64,000 nucleotides of DNA from Spongilla lacustris (GCA_949361645.1 OX442437.1:569075-633074), one strand, 5' to 3'. Numbered from the stretch's first letter, positions 1 to 10,977 are shown. Translations and numbers: made by a program. Notes: generated by a model from the letters alone, not told the origin.

Positions 1-305
1 CACATTGCAACTTCTTTTCTATCTTCATCCTTGAACTGTTCTCCTTCTTTTGAATCTTATCTTTAAGTTGCTGATCTTGCAATATAGAAATGTTGTGTTC
101 ATGTTGTTTACTAACTAACTTTACTCTCTAAGTTTGTCAGATGCAAAATTTAACCGGGCTATATTTTCTTGCTTGTTCTGAGAGTGTACACACAACCACT
201 GCATTGTTCCATTAATTTTACATTTTACGTTTCCATCATTTAACATTAGATGCTTTTCTATAAAGGTAATCAGCCAGGCCAAGGGTGCATTGTGTTCAGC
301 AAGCA
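1..305 (-). CDS. Possible exon fragment(s) of an unidentified minus-strand gene
   Basis: An open minus-strand segment at about 126-305 reads LAEHNAPLAWLITFIEKHL and then a lysine/asparagine-rich tail ending in SDKLRE. It has a possible acceptor (ttcaccaag) upstream and a GTAAAG donor just after it. A second open stretch at about 1-88 is a lysine/glutamine-rich, coiled-coil-like peptide (QLKDKIQKKE). The two do not join cleanly in phase, so the link is unproven. The AEHNAPLA motif recalls BED/hAT-type transposon-derived proteins. I do not recognise the gene, which may run off the left edge. Confidence 0.2.
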
Positions 306-311
306 TACTTG

Positions 312-1340
312 GTGAACAATGGATGGTGATAGATGAGCTAAAGTACCTTCAAGGTAGCCATGCAACTGAGTCTACTATACATGTATACTTCAAGTAGCTA
401 GTGTATTACAATATCTATGATCTTATCTTGTTCTGTTGTAGCATGCAGAATTTTGTAGTTCAAGGTTCAGGGAGAGCAGTAATTTTCAATCCTGCCATTT
501 GATCCAAAGCTACTTCAATAACTGGGCATATGCTGGTTATGGGTAGATGTATTTCTCAATGTTACTGCATAGCTAGGATACACTAACATGAAAATATTGT
601 CTTGAAAAATACGCTGTGTGGGCACCATCATATTTTTATGGTTGAGCTGTTTTTAATGATATGGCGGTCTATGCTGTACAATACATTCCATAGCTAACGC
701 GTGCCTTGATGAATTCGGTGCGTATTAAATAGAACTATCACACAACTCTTTGACACATAAACAAAATAGATTGTCTATGCGTTGAAAATACAAAAAATAA
801 GTTTAATTCACAGGGCTTTAACACAGAAATACCAGGTTAAGCATTATTATGTCAAGCTCTAAGCAATCCAACAGTAAACACCTGTGCCGATAAATGGACC
901 CTTGGGCACCATCCAAAGCTCATGAAATTTTATCCTGATATAGGCTAGAACCTAATAAACATGGGAAACGCTTCCTCAAGTGAGTGCTTTAAGAATCTAG
1001 GGAATGGCTAATCGCGACCGATTACTATGGAAATCAACGAGGCACACAAAATAACGCCGTATGCTGGCTTACATTTAGATACCAATAGTGTATTGGGCAA
1101 CCCCTTTTGTTCTGTATTCTAGCAATAAAGTCCTAAATACCTTGCAAACAACTTTACAAAGCGCGCGTCTTCTTAAGCACTCGTAGAGAAATCCTAAATA
1201 CGGTCACAATTTTCGACGAAATTTAGATCACCAGTTTTCGCCTACGCAAACGCAATTTATTAAAGTACCTAGTACAGTACCCGATATATTTTCGCATCGA
1301 TATCTTACGCGGACGGTCAGCACACATGTACGCTGTCCAG
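312..1340. other. Noncoding, nothing recognised
   Basis: AT-rich unique-looking sequence with frequent stops in all frames. No tRNA-like, repeat or exon structure was seen. Confidence 0.5.
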
Positions 1341-1341
1341 A

Positions 1342-1950
1342 TCAAAAGGACATGCTGTCAACTGATATTATGTTGCCAAAGGTTCTAATGCATAGCACGA
1401 ATTTGCAACATCGGAAACGCACGATGTCCGCGATCACCATCACGTCTCCGTTGTTTGGTCCCGTATCCGTGCAATATACCGCTTCACCGACGTCGGCATT
1501 GCTGCTAGACGTCTTAAACGTCCGATCTCCGGTCACCACCAAATTCGGTCCCGTGCCACTGTCCGTGCAATATACCGCTTCACCGACGCCCCTCTGATGT
1601 GCATTGCTGCTAGGATATGCTCCAAAGCTGTCATCCTTTGAAGTCGATATCTACTTTAAATGCATGCATCGTTACAAAGCATAACCGCCAACCTTGCGCA
1701 CAGCCACTTCGAGGTAGACCTTGCATCCCGGTCCTACGTCTACGTTAACCTTGCATTTAATGCCAATGAAGGCAAGATGCAAACCCAAATTAAGAGTTTC
1801 CCCGGAATTTCGAGCCTGTTCAGTGCTCATGTCTGCGTGGAAATCAAAACAGCAAGGCTCAGGCCTCATTTTATATACGCAGTCCATGGCCACATGCGGC
1901 CGCGTAAACACATGCCCACGAAATTCATCGTTACCTGGTGATCATCAAAC
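1342..1950 (-). repeat. CpG-rich dispersed repeat family, copy 1, with a 91-bp direct duplication
   Basis: A CpG-rich block in an AT-rich setting. The motif gtgcaatataccgcttcacc occurs twice about 91 bp apart. On the minus strand the block reads KVYLEVAVRKVGGYAL and SSNADVGEAVYCTDTG. Related pieces occur at 25.5 kb (minus, VKVGKYAFKA), 27.3-27.65 kb (minus) and 62.43-62.6 kb (plus, SSNAHQRDVGEAATC). The shared landmark is cctagcagcaatg followed by gtgaagcggtat. It could be a degraded multigene or transposon family. Confidence 0.45.
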
Positions 1951-2128
1951 ATACATGTATAACATAGTCTATGACATAATGGGGCAGTTGACATATATAA
2001 ATGTGGTCAACGTTAACAGGAAATGATATGTTGCAGTTAGGATTATCTGGTCCTGCCTTGTCAAACTTGGGAGATGGAATGTTCCAGTAGAGGGAATGCA
2101 CTAGCATATGCTTGAGCAAATGTGGTGA

Positions 2129-3920
2129 CCCTCCCTCCCTCCCTCCCTCCCTCCCTCCCTCCCTCCCTCCCTCCCTCCCTCCCTCCCTCCCTCCCTCCCT
2201 CCCTCCCTCCCTCCCTCCCTCCCTCCCTCCCTCCCTCCCTCCCTCCCTCCCTCCCTCCCTCCCTCCCTCCCTCCCTCCCTCCCTCCCTCCCTCCCTCCCT
2301 CCCTCCCTCCCTCCCTCCCTCCCTCCCTCCCTCCCTCCCTCCCTCCCTCCCTCCCTCCCTCCCTCCCTCCCTCCCTCCCTCCCTCCCTCCCTCCCTCCCT
2401 CCCTCCCTCCCTCCCTCCCTCCCTCCCTCCCTCCCTCCCTCCCTCCCTCCCTCCCTCCCTCCCTCCCTCCCTCCCTCCCTCCCTCCCTCCCTCCCTCCCT
2501 CCCTCCCTCCCTCCCTCCCTCCCTCCCTCCCTCCCTCCCTCCCTCCCTCCCTCCCTCCCTCCCTCCCTCCCTCCCTCCCTCCCTCCCTCCCTCCCTCCCT
2601 CCCTCCCTCCCTCCCTCCCTCCCTCCCTCCCTCCCTCCCTCCCTCCCTCCCTCCCTCCCTCCCTCCCTCCCTCCCTCCCTCCCTCCCTCCCTCCCTCCCT
2701 CCCTCCCTCCCTCCCTCCCTCCCTCCCTCCCTCCCTCCCTCCCTCCCTCCCTCCCTCCCTCCCTCCCTCCCTCCCTCCCTCCCTCCCTCCCTCCCTCCCT
2801 CCCTCCCTCCCTCCCTCCCTCCCTCCCTCCCTCCCTCCCTCCCTCCCTCCCTCCCTCCCTCCCTCCCTCCCTCCCTCCCTCCCTCCCTCCCTCCCTCCCT
2901 CCCTCCCTCCCTCCCTCCCTCCCTCCCTCCCTCCCTCCCTCCCTCCCTCCCTCCCTCCCTCCCTCCCTCCCTCCCTCCCTCCCTCCCTCCCTCCCTCCCT
3001 CCCTCCCTCCCTCCCTCCCTCCCTCCCTCCCTCCCTCCCTCCCTCCCTCCCTCCCTCCCTCCCTCCCTCCCTCCCTCCCTCCCTCCCTCCCTCCCTCCCT
3101 CCCTCCCTCCCTCCCTCCCTCCCTCCCTCCCTCCCTCCCTCCCTCCCTCCCTCCCTCCCTCCCTCCCTCCCTCCCTCCCTCCCTCCCTCCCTCCCTCCCT
3201 CCCTCCCTCCCTCCCTCCCTCCCTCCCTCCCTCCCTCCCTCCCTCCCTCCCTCCCTCCCTCCCTCCCTCCCTCCCTCCCTCCCTCCCTCCCTCCCTCCCT
3301 CCCTCCCTCCCTCCCTCCCTCCCTCCCTCCCTCCCTCCCTCCCTCCCTCCCTCCCTCCCTCCCTCCCTCCCTCCCTCCCTCCCTCCCTCCCTCCCTCCCT
3401 CCCTCCCTCCCTCCCTCCCTCCCTCCCTCCCTCCCTCCCTCCCTCCCTCCCTCCCTCCCTCCCTCCCTCCCTCCCTCCCTCCCTCCCTCCCTCCCTCCCT
3501 CCCTCCCTCCCTCCCTCCCTCCCTCCCTCCCTCCCTCCCTCCCTCCCTCCCTCCCTCCCTCCCTCCCTCCCTCCCTCCCTCCCTCCCTCCCTCCCTCCCT
3601 CCCTCCCTCCCTCCCTCCCTCCCTCCCTCCCTCCCTCCCTCCCTCCCTCCCTCCCTCCCTCCCTCCCTCCCTCCCTCCCTCCCTCCCTCCCTCCCTCCCT
3701 CCCTCCCTCCCTCCCTCCCTCCCTCCCTCCCTCCCTCCCTCCCTCCCTCCCTCCCTCCCTCCCTCCCTCCCTCCCTCCCTCCCTCCCTCCCTCCCTCCCT
3801 CCCTCCCTCCCTCCCTCCCTCCCTCCCTCCCTCCCTCCCTCCCTCCCTCCCTCCCTCCCTCCCTCCCTCCCTCCCTCCCTCCCTCCCTCCCTCCCTCCCT
3901 CCCTCCCTCCCTCCCTCCCT
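2129..3920. repeat. Pure (CCCT)n tetranucleotide array, about 448 units
   Basis: About 1,790 bp of perfect CCCT repeats without a visible interruption. The minus strand is (GGGA)n, which has closely spaced GGG runs able to form G-quadruplexes and, as a homopurine mirror repeat, triplex DNA. The array ends about 90 bp before the first recognisable NBAS C-terminal exon. Long open frames across it (PPSL / GREG repeats) are artefacts of the repeat. Confidence 0.97.
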
Positions 3921-4009
3921 CGATGTGCCTTGTTGAGTGTACTTGTACTTCCTGTGATGACCTCACACATCCTGTGTCCTTGACCACACCCCTCCACCTT
4001 CACAAACAG

Positions 4010-5431
4010 CTGCCTCTGCCCATTCGTATTGAACTCTTGGATCGAGTGGTAAAGTTATGGAGAAAGGCTCTCAAAGGACCTTCTGCAGAGGCCTCCAAAG
4101 GGACTTCCCCTACAGAGGGGCCATCTTTGCCAAGTGTTGGGTTGGAGGTGGCTTTGGAACATCTCTGTGAGGTCCATAAGGCTGACCTGAGTAGACCACA
4201 AGGATTCCCTGAGGTAAGCCACCATTTTGTGTGTGGGCAGTATGTGTAGTACCATGAGCAGCTAAAAGATTACGACACACCAATCTAGACCACTTCCCCC
4301 ACTCACCACCCCACCACACACACCACACTCACAACTTCCCCCACCACACACACACAGGAGAAGTGGAGCAGCTTTATGAGTGAACTGGAACAGTCTTTTT
4401 CACAAATGAATGAGGTAAGTGATAACCTGTGGATTGGTGTGTGTAGCCACTGACTCCTACATCGGAGTTAATAGATACATTTGCTGTGTGGGTGTACCTA
4501 ATGATCCTGCATTTACATGTACCCCAAAGCTCAATGAGCTAATGTAACGAAGGATACATTTGCATACACACATCACTGTTACATACACACATGCACACTG
4601 TACACATTCAGTATATATGACATGTACACACATGTGCTTATGTTCTGCTCCCAGGTCCACACTCTCTCCTCCAAGATGGTGGTGTCTGGCCTAGGTCTGG
4701 ATATGGTGGGTGTGGTGTTGGGTGTGGCCAACAACGTCCAGCCACACCCACTGTCTGTGCTAGGTCTGGTCCAAGAGACTCTGAGCTCTGCTCTAGAGGA
4801 GCTGAGGTGTGTGGGGTGTGGGGGTGTGAGGGTGGACATGGGTGGTGCGGGGGTGGACATGGGTGGTGTGAGGGTGGACATGGGTGGTGTGGGGGTGGAC
4901 ATGGGTGGGGTGGGGGTGGACATGGGTGGGGTGGGGGTGGACATGGGTGGTGTGAGGGTGGACATGGGTGGTGTGAGGGTGGACATGGGTGGGGATAGTT
5001 TATGATAATGTGAGGGTGTGTGTGCCTCCTATTTACTGATATCATTTCATTGCTTCTAGTCTGTTACTATATGGCTACTACCACTGTTTTGAACATATAC
5101 ACACTCACCATCACACACAGGTGTACTGGTTTAGCTGATTCAGACCATCAGGATGTTCTGTGCAGGATTGAGAGTGTTGTTTCATCAGTTATGCAACATG
5201 AAAAAGAAAGGTAATTGATATAGGGGAATGAACCCCCTTGATACCTCCCCCTCCTCCCCCTTCTCCTCCTCCCCCTCCACCCCAGTGGCAGGCTGGTCTC
5301 CAGCAGTGATGTCTTGGCTATGATCAGACCTCACTGCAGTGATAGCTCCCACACAGTGGACAGTCGTAGAGCACTCCTCCACATCATTGAGAAGGTACTA
5401 CTGCCACATACACACACACATACACACACAC

Positions 5432-5462
<31 letters not shown>

Positions 5463-5967
5463 CAGTCAAGCACCCTGACATAACACATTGTACCACCTGT
5501 GTGCCCTCTGGCTTGTGGTAATACTCCACCATTATTACATGTACCTCCATCACCATGGTGACCATGTTGGCTCTGTAGCACCTGACACTAGGTGAGGGGG
5601 ACTTGAACCTGCTCATCCTCTACCAGACCCAGGCTATCCTGCTGAACCAGTTTACAGTGGAGGTACCCATCCATATGTGTACATACAGCCTGTGTGTGAT
5701 ACCAGAGTGCATTTTGTGTGCATAGTTATACAACCTTAATCCCTTCTCCTCATGACTGTACTTCATTGCATCGTCTACTGCATATGTATCCTCCCCTCCT
5801 CCTTCCCTTCCCTCTGTCCTCTCTCTCCTTCTTCAGGTCACATCAGAGCACATATCTTCAGCTGATGGACGGTCAGCTCTATTCACAACACTGCTCCAAC
5901 AGGCAGCCTCCCTGGATCAGCTTATAGCCCTGGAGTGCCTACTTGAAACCTGGGCCGAAGATTCAAG
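4010..5967 (+). CDS. NBAS: NBAS C-terminal exons 1-7 (copy 1)
   Basis: NBAS is a subunit of the NRZ (NBAS-RINT1-ZW10) tether for Golgi-to-ER vesicles and also takes part in nonsense-mediated decay. Seven GT-AG exons follow the order of the NBAS C-terminal part: 4,010-4,213 (LPLPIRIELLDRVVKLW), 4,358-4,414 (EKWSSFMSELEQSF), 4,655-4,806 (VHTLSSKMVVSGLGLDMVG), 5,121-5,210 (DHQDVLCRIESVVSSV), 5,286-5,394 (GRLVSSSDVLAMIRPHC), 5,579-5,662 (HLTLGEGDLNLLILYQTQ) and 5,837-5,967 (SALFTTLLQQAASLDQLIA). Phases are compatible throughout. The assignment rests on remembered similarity to animal NBAS; copy number and completeness are discussed separately. The first exon may not be the real 5' end, because upstream sequence is the CCCT array. 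Confidence 0.82.
4822..4995 (+). repeat. 21-bp minisatellite in NBAS intron
   Basis: About eight copies of gtgagggtggacatgggtgg-type units just after the exon ending at 4,806. Several units contain GTGAGG donor-like words. It is intronic by the exon model. Confidence 0.8.
5405..5464. repeat. (CA)n microsatellite
   Basis: Imperfect CA/CATA repeat in the NBAS intron between the exons ending 5,394 and starting 5,579. Confidence 0.9.
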
Positions 5968-6053
5968 GTCAGGGTCATTGGGTGTTATTAAAAGAATACC
6001 ACACAAGGTTCTCAGGTTTGCATATCAGCTATGTGCATGCTTAGGCAACAAGG

Positions 6054-6317
6054 TGTGCCCACCTCCAGTCACCCCAAGAAGACATCTCCTCCCCAGACCT
6101 GTTTGCCAAGGTCCTGTCCTGCTCCCTTTCAGAGCTATCAGAGCGGCTGTCCCTCCACCAACCTGCCAAACGTGTTAGGGAGGTTGCCAGGCAACTGTTT
6201 GAGGCTGGCTTCAGGGCTGCAGCTGGAAGTCTTCTGTTGTCTGCTCAGCAGCTCCACCCACACACCCTTACCATCAGTGATGGTGTGACATATGTGAACA
6301 GGGTGATGAGGAGGTGA
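6054..6317 (+). pseudogene. NBAS: Truncated NBAS last exon (copy 1)
   Basis: The 3' two-thirds of the NBAS terminal exon, to its TGA stop, with no acceptor in front. Compared with copy 2, sequence equivalent to about 8,518-9,202 (two whole exons and the start of the last) has been deleted, so cttaggcaacaag joins directly to tgtgcccacctcc. The remaining frame is open (SSPDLFAKVLSCSLSELSER) but cannot be spliced in normally. Confidence 0.8.
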
Positions 6318-6762
6318 AGTGATTGGCCAGTGTATGGAAAGTGACAGAATTTCCTGTGTACGTGTTCTCACCATTTGATCTGTAATTTATCATGTGACTT
6401 ATTTGATCAATCTTCAGCATCCCAACATGGTAATGTCACATGACTTATTTGGTTGAAATGATTGGTACTATTATCGTTCTTCAAAACTGTATCTAGCTCA
6501 AGTAGTATATGACGAAACGAAGGAGAAAAGAAATCTAGGCACGAGTAGGAGCATTTTCTTGTGATATGGGACCAACGACAAACCTTAGATTTTAGTGTTG
6601 TATTTAGAAGCGCTGCGTATCTCGAGCGGTTGTCCCTCTAGCTAGACGCGACGCGAGTTAAGTTTAATCATTCCTCAACCGCAGGCCACACGAAAAGACA
6701 ACAGCACTCACGCTTATACATGTTCTATTACTTTTAATAGTTCCGTTCCATTCTACATATTA

Positions 6763-7101
6763 TCAACATTCGGGTTCTTGTCTTCTGTTCCACTCGTAGT
6801 GCATTCTTTGTAGGAGCCTCGCTTCAACACAGCTGGGCTTTCCCACCTCCATCCAGCGTACATATAAGTTGTTTCTCTTTGCAGTTTGTGTGTAACTTCC
6901 AATTTGTCCGCTACCGTGACCGGTGTAATGGCAATACAAACGATTTCTTATTGATCGGTCGGATTTGCCGATGTACTTTGGATTAAACTGTCCATCTTTG
7001 TAAAATCCCACCTCATAAACTCCTGGATTTTGGGGTGACGACTTCCAATTCTTTAGAAGTTGTGGATTTGACCACATGTTGTGTTGCAATATCTGGCACA
7101 A
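6763..7101 (-). CDS. Small stand-alone GIY-YIG nuclease-like protein (112 aa)
   Basis: A single-exon minus-strand frame of 112 residues. It has the GIY-YIG hallmarks in order: GVYEVG (about residues 27-32, the GIY strand), KYIGKS (about 41-46, the YIG strand), the conserved Arg in SIRNRL (about 49-54), a Glu in VEARLL (metal ligand position, about 93-98) and an Asn in YEWNRR. In the family these residues form a DNA-cleaving site. No additional DNA-binding domain is present. A second Met (MWSNPQLLKNW, residue 9) could be the true start. It lies antisense to NBAS, between the two partial copies of its C-terminal exons. It may be a domesticated or mobile-element-derived nuclease. All key positions look retained, so activity is plausible but inferred. 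Confidence 0.7.
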   Translation of the reverse strand: MCQILQHNMWSNPQLLKNWKSSPQNPGVYEVGFYKDGQFNPKYIGKSDRSIRNRLYCHYTGHGSGQIGSYTQTAKRNNLYVRWMEVGKPSCVEARLLQRMHYEWNRRQEPEC

Positions 7102-7686
7102 CCAGAAATGTTTTCCTGTTACGTAATACCGTAAAAACGGCCTCGTAAATATAGAAACGAAATTTCGATTTGATCATTGTCGTACGAAGACGAGTTTAGT
7201 CTCGTACCCAGACCCACACTCGCAGCTGCGGATGAACAGCCTAGCTAACAAAAGTATGTAGGCACCACGGTTGTTCAATTCCATTGAAACATTGGAAACT
7301 AGGTTTAGAAAAGTAATATGGAAACGTACTTGCGTCATCCCTTAGCAACCACCCCGACAACGAAATGTCCTTTGGAATGTACAGCAAAACACGTTAACTA
7401 CATGTCCTATTGACAAGTTTATTGCACGGTGTAGTGTATGGTGCTAATCACGTGCTCGGGCCGAACTCCCACAAAGAACTGTGGCCTTCGACAACGGCCT
7501 ACCTCAAAAGAACACCCCTTAAAAAGAATGGATTTCCCACGACCTCCAGCAAGAAACACCGAAAAACCAACTGCTTATCCTCTACCAGACCCAGGCTATC
7601 CTGCTGAACCGGTTTGCAGTGGTAGTACCCATCCATATGTGTACATACAGCCTGTGTGTGATACCAGAGTGCATTTTGTGTGCAGT

Positions 7687-7862
7687 GATGTGTGCATGTG
7701 TGTATGTAAGTGATGTGTGTGTATGTAACAGTGATGTGTGCATGTGTGTATGTAAGTGGTATGTGCATGTGTGTATGTAAGTGGTGTATGTATGTGTGTA
7801 TGTAACAGTGGTGTGTGTATGTGTGTATGTAACAGTGATGTGTGCATGTGTGTATGTAACTT
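7687..7862 (+). repeat. 27-bp-like minisatellite in duplicated NBAS intron
   Basis: Repeats built on gtgtgcatgtgtgtatgtaa and cagtgatgtgtg. They are also present, inverted, at about 60,935-61,195 in copy 3 and absent at the matching place in copy 1 (about 5,720). Confidence 0.8.
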
Positions 7863-8062
7863 GGACATGGTACTGCCTTATATTCCAGAACAAAGAATAC
7901 CATGTTCTGAAGATCCAGTGAACATATCCCCCACATCCCTCATATTCCCCCCCTACCCTCATACATGTAGATGTATATAGTTCAGTATACAACCTTAATT
8001 CTTTCTCTTCATGACTGTACTTCATTGCATCTTCTACTACATATGTATCCTCCTCTCCCACT

Positions 8063-8280
8063 CCTCCTCCTCCTCCTCCTCCTCCTCCTCCTCCTCCTCC
8101 TCCTCCTCCTCCTCCTCCTCCTCCTCCTCCTCCTCCTCCTCCTCCTCCTCCTCCTCCTCCTCCTCCTCCTCCTCCTCCTCCTCCTCCTCCTCCTCCTCCT
8201 CCTCCTCCTCCTCCCCTTCCCTCCTCCTCCTCCCCTTCCCTCCTCCTCCTCCCCTTCCCTCCTCCTCCCCTTCCCTCCCC
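8063..8280 (+). repeat. (TCC)n expansion upstream of duplicated exon 7
   Basis: About 50 TCC units followed by variant tccccttccctcc blocks inside the polypyrimidine tract before the acceptor at 8,312. Copy 1 has only short mixed C/T sequence here, and copy 3 about five units. Confidence 0.9.
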
Positions 8281-8586
8281 TTCCCTCTGTCCTCCCCTCT
8301 CTCCTTCTTCAGGTCACATCTGAGCACATATCTTTGGTCAGCTCTGTTCACAACACTGCTCCAACAGGCAGCCTCCCTGGATCAGCTTATAGCCCTGGAG
8401 TGCCTACTTGAAACCTGGGCCGAAGATTCAAGGTCAGGGTCATTGGGTGTTATTAAAAGAACACCACACAAGGTTCTCAGGTTTGCATATCAGCTATGTG
8501 CATGCTTAGGCAACAAGAGAGTGGTCATTTTCAGTTGGGGCATTGGGGTAAAGATGGAGGCTTGCTCTAAAGGCAAACTGCTTTAG

Positions 8587-9466
8587 GTTTCCAGTTGAGG
8601 ACATCTGGTGTGACCTCATGGGGGCAATGGCAGCTATGCCTGGGGGAGCCACACAAGTGCTCCTAGCCAGAGCTGGTAGGTCACATGTGCCAGAGAAGGT
8701 GAGAGCCCCTCCCCCTCTGACAGGGTGCCCAGGACGCTGTGTCTCTCTGACCAATCAGGTGGATGAAGCCGTGTGGTGCAAGCTGTCATGTGGCAGTGTG
8801 GCTGATGGCTTGAAGTATTCCCTTGTGGCAGGGGGTGTGGTCATGAAGAGAGCATTGGACCAACTGCAGCAGGTAATGGAGAGGAGGATGGCCACGCCCA
8901 CTGTGGGAGGGATCAGTTTGTTATTCATCTACATGGTGCATGCATCTGCTAGTGGAGGGGAGGGGAGGAGATGTGAGGGGGAGGGTGGTGATGGGACAGA
9001 GGGAGGCTTCAATGGACTAGACAGGTTGGGTCAAGATGACTTTAAAGGCATTCTTTAGATGAGCATGTAGTACTATGCTCTGTCCTTTACCACTGTTCAG
9101 GGTGGTCCCTTGGTCCCCAGTCCCAGTGGTGACATATTTGAGCTCCTCATACTGAAGGAACAAGTGCCTCTGGTGCTGGCCACGCCCCTCTACATCCAGT
9201 TGTGTGCCAACCTCCAGTCGCCCCTAGAAGACATCTCTTCCCCAGACCTGTTTGCCAAGGTCCTGTCCTGCTCCCCTTCAGAGCTATCAGAGCGGCTGTC
9301 CCTCCACCAACCTGCCAAACGTGTCAGGGAGGTTGCCAGGCAACTGTTTGAGGCTGGCTTCAGGGCTGCAGCTGGAAGTCTTCTGTTGTCTGCTCAGCAG
9401 CTCCACCCACACACCCTCACCATCAGTGATGGTGTGACATATGTGAACAGGGTGATGAGGAGGTGA
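8587..9466 (+). CDS. NBAS: NBAS final exons 8-10 with stop codon (copy 2)
   Basis: Three intact exons: 8,587-8,698 (FPVEDIWCDLMGAMAAMPG), 8,759-8,872 (VDEAVWCKLSCGSVADGLKY) and 9,101-9,466 (GGPLVPSPSGDIFELLILKE, ending in RVMRR and TGA). The final exon contains the helical segment REVARQLFEAGFRAAAGSLL that resembles the conserved NBAS C-terminus. Exon 8 starts in the phase left by exon 7 of copy 1 (AG|G), so splicing 5,967 to 8,587 gives one open frame. The skipped interval would hold the damaged duplicates and the nuclease gene. Confidence 0.8.
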
Positions 9467-9569
9467 AGTGATTGGCCAGTGTATGGAAAGTGACAGAATT
9501 TCCTGTGTACGTGTTCTCACCATTTGATCTGTAATTTATCATGTGACTTATTTGATCAACCTTCTGCAT

Positions 9570-9963
9570 AGTACTAAGGTAAAAAGGTCCCCCTACCTTA
9601 TGGGTTGTTCTGCAGATTAGAAACCCCCCCCCCCCCCCCCCCCACAATTGGATCACCAAGAAAAGAGGTGTTTGCTAAATAATAACACATTTTTAGAGGA
9701 AAGAGGTTGTTATTATCAAGCTAATAGAAAAGCCCAGGTATATTAAAATATGTACTTTAAAGCACCCTGCCTGAAATCACTTATGCATCTCCCAGGCCGT
9801 TTTTATATTAAAGTTAAGCCGACATAGGCCATCATCACTGTACAACCTGCAAGTGTGAAGGTGCACATTTTGCCATGCATATTTATCAGCTCACCTTGTG
9901 GCTGGGGACTGGACAAGTAGACCAGCTGATATCTTAGTCTCCAACGGAGATGGCAGTGCCTCT
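9570..9963. other. Noncoding flank with poly-C tract
   Basis: After the end of homology with the other NBAS copies there is AT-rich sequence with a run of about 19 C at 9,625-9,643. No exon was seen. Confidence 0.5.
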
Positions 9964-10206
9964 CACAGGAAAATCATTCGCGATTCCCGTATTGGGAATT
10001 AGCGGATTCCCAAGCGTTTAAAATCCCAATCATGGGAATTTGCTGTAATTTCCCAAGGCTGGAAAAAGTGAAATCTACGTTTTCGTGAATTTAAAAAGCT
10101 TATCTGAAAGGTCCATCCTTAATCGATTCTTGATAACACGGCGGAACGTTTTGCACTCTCGCTGGACTGGGAAATGTACCGAGAATAAATTCCAATGTTG
10201 GGAATC

Positions 10207-10900
10207 GCTCTTCCAATATTGGAAATTACATTGGGATTTCTTTTCCAATATCGGGAATGGTGTTTCCAAGATTGGAAATTACATTGGGATTTCTTTTCCA
10301 ATATCTGGAATGGTGTTTCCAAGATTGGAAATTACATTGGGATTTCTTTTCCAATATCGGGAATGGTGTTTCCAAGATTGGAAATTACATTGGGATTTCT
10401 TTTCCACTATCGGGAATGGTGTTTCCAAGATTGGAAATTACATTGGGATTTATTTTCCAATCTCGGGAATGGTGTTTCCACGATTGGAAATTACATTGGG
10501 ATTTCTTTTCCAATATCTGGAATGGTGTTTCCAAGGTTGGAAATTACATTGGGATTTCTTTTCCAATATTGGGCATGGTGTTTCCAAGATTGGAAATTAC
10601 ATTGGGATTTCTTTTCCAATCTCGGGAATGGTCTTTCCAAGATTGAAAATTACATTGGGATTTCTTTTCCAATATCTGGAATGGGGTTTCCAAGGTTGGA
10701 AATTACATTGGGATTTCTTTTCCAATATTGGGAATGGTGCTACCAAGATAGGGAATGTGTTTCCAACAACATAATCCCAATATAGGGAATGGTGTTTCCG
10801 GCCAGGATTGGAATAGTTATGGGAACTGTAATCCCATTATTGGGAAATGTATTTCAAAAGTTGTAACTATATAATCCCAATATAGGGAATGTGACGACAA
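10207..10900 (+). repeat. 53-bp tandem repeat rich in TTCCAA/TTGGAA dyads
   Basis: About ten copies of a 53-bp unit (ttacattgggatttcttttc, then ccaatatcgggaatgg, then tgtttccaagattggaaa), spacing 53 bp (for example 10,226 to 10,279), followed by degenerate copies to about 10,890. Each unit holds imperfect palindromes such as ttccaatattggaa. The unit is not a multiple of three, so the open frames across it are not evidence of coding. Confidence 0.9.
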
Positions 10901-10977
10901 TTGCAATCTACTGCATCACGTGCACTTTATATATTTTGCATGCGCACGCGGAGATCCAAATTCGCGCGCGCAATATC

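Larger units (their letters stand above)
7571..8432 (+). pseudogene. NBAS: Partial duplicate of NBAS exons 6-7 (copy 2), frameshifted
   Basis: From about 7,567 the sequence again matches copy 1 (from about 5,611). The exon-6 copy lacks its 5' part and the donor context is changed (gtggtagtaccc against gtggaggtaccc). The exon-7 copy (8,313-8,432) is 120 nt against 131 nt in copy 1; the 11-nt loss after CATATCT shifts the frame and leads to an early stop. The intron between them carries two repeat expansions absent from copy 1. Confidence 0.8.

Noticed and set aside
1931..4003. 600-690-residue frames of GREG or PPSL repeats
   Set aside because: Produced by the (CCCT)n array; a four-base unit without stops is open in every frame. 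The same applies to 30,554-32,215.
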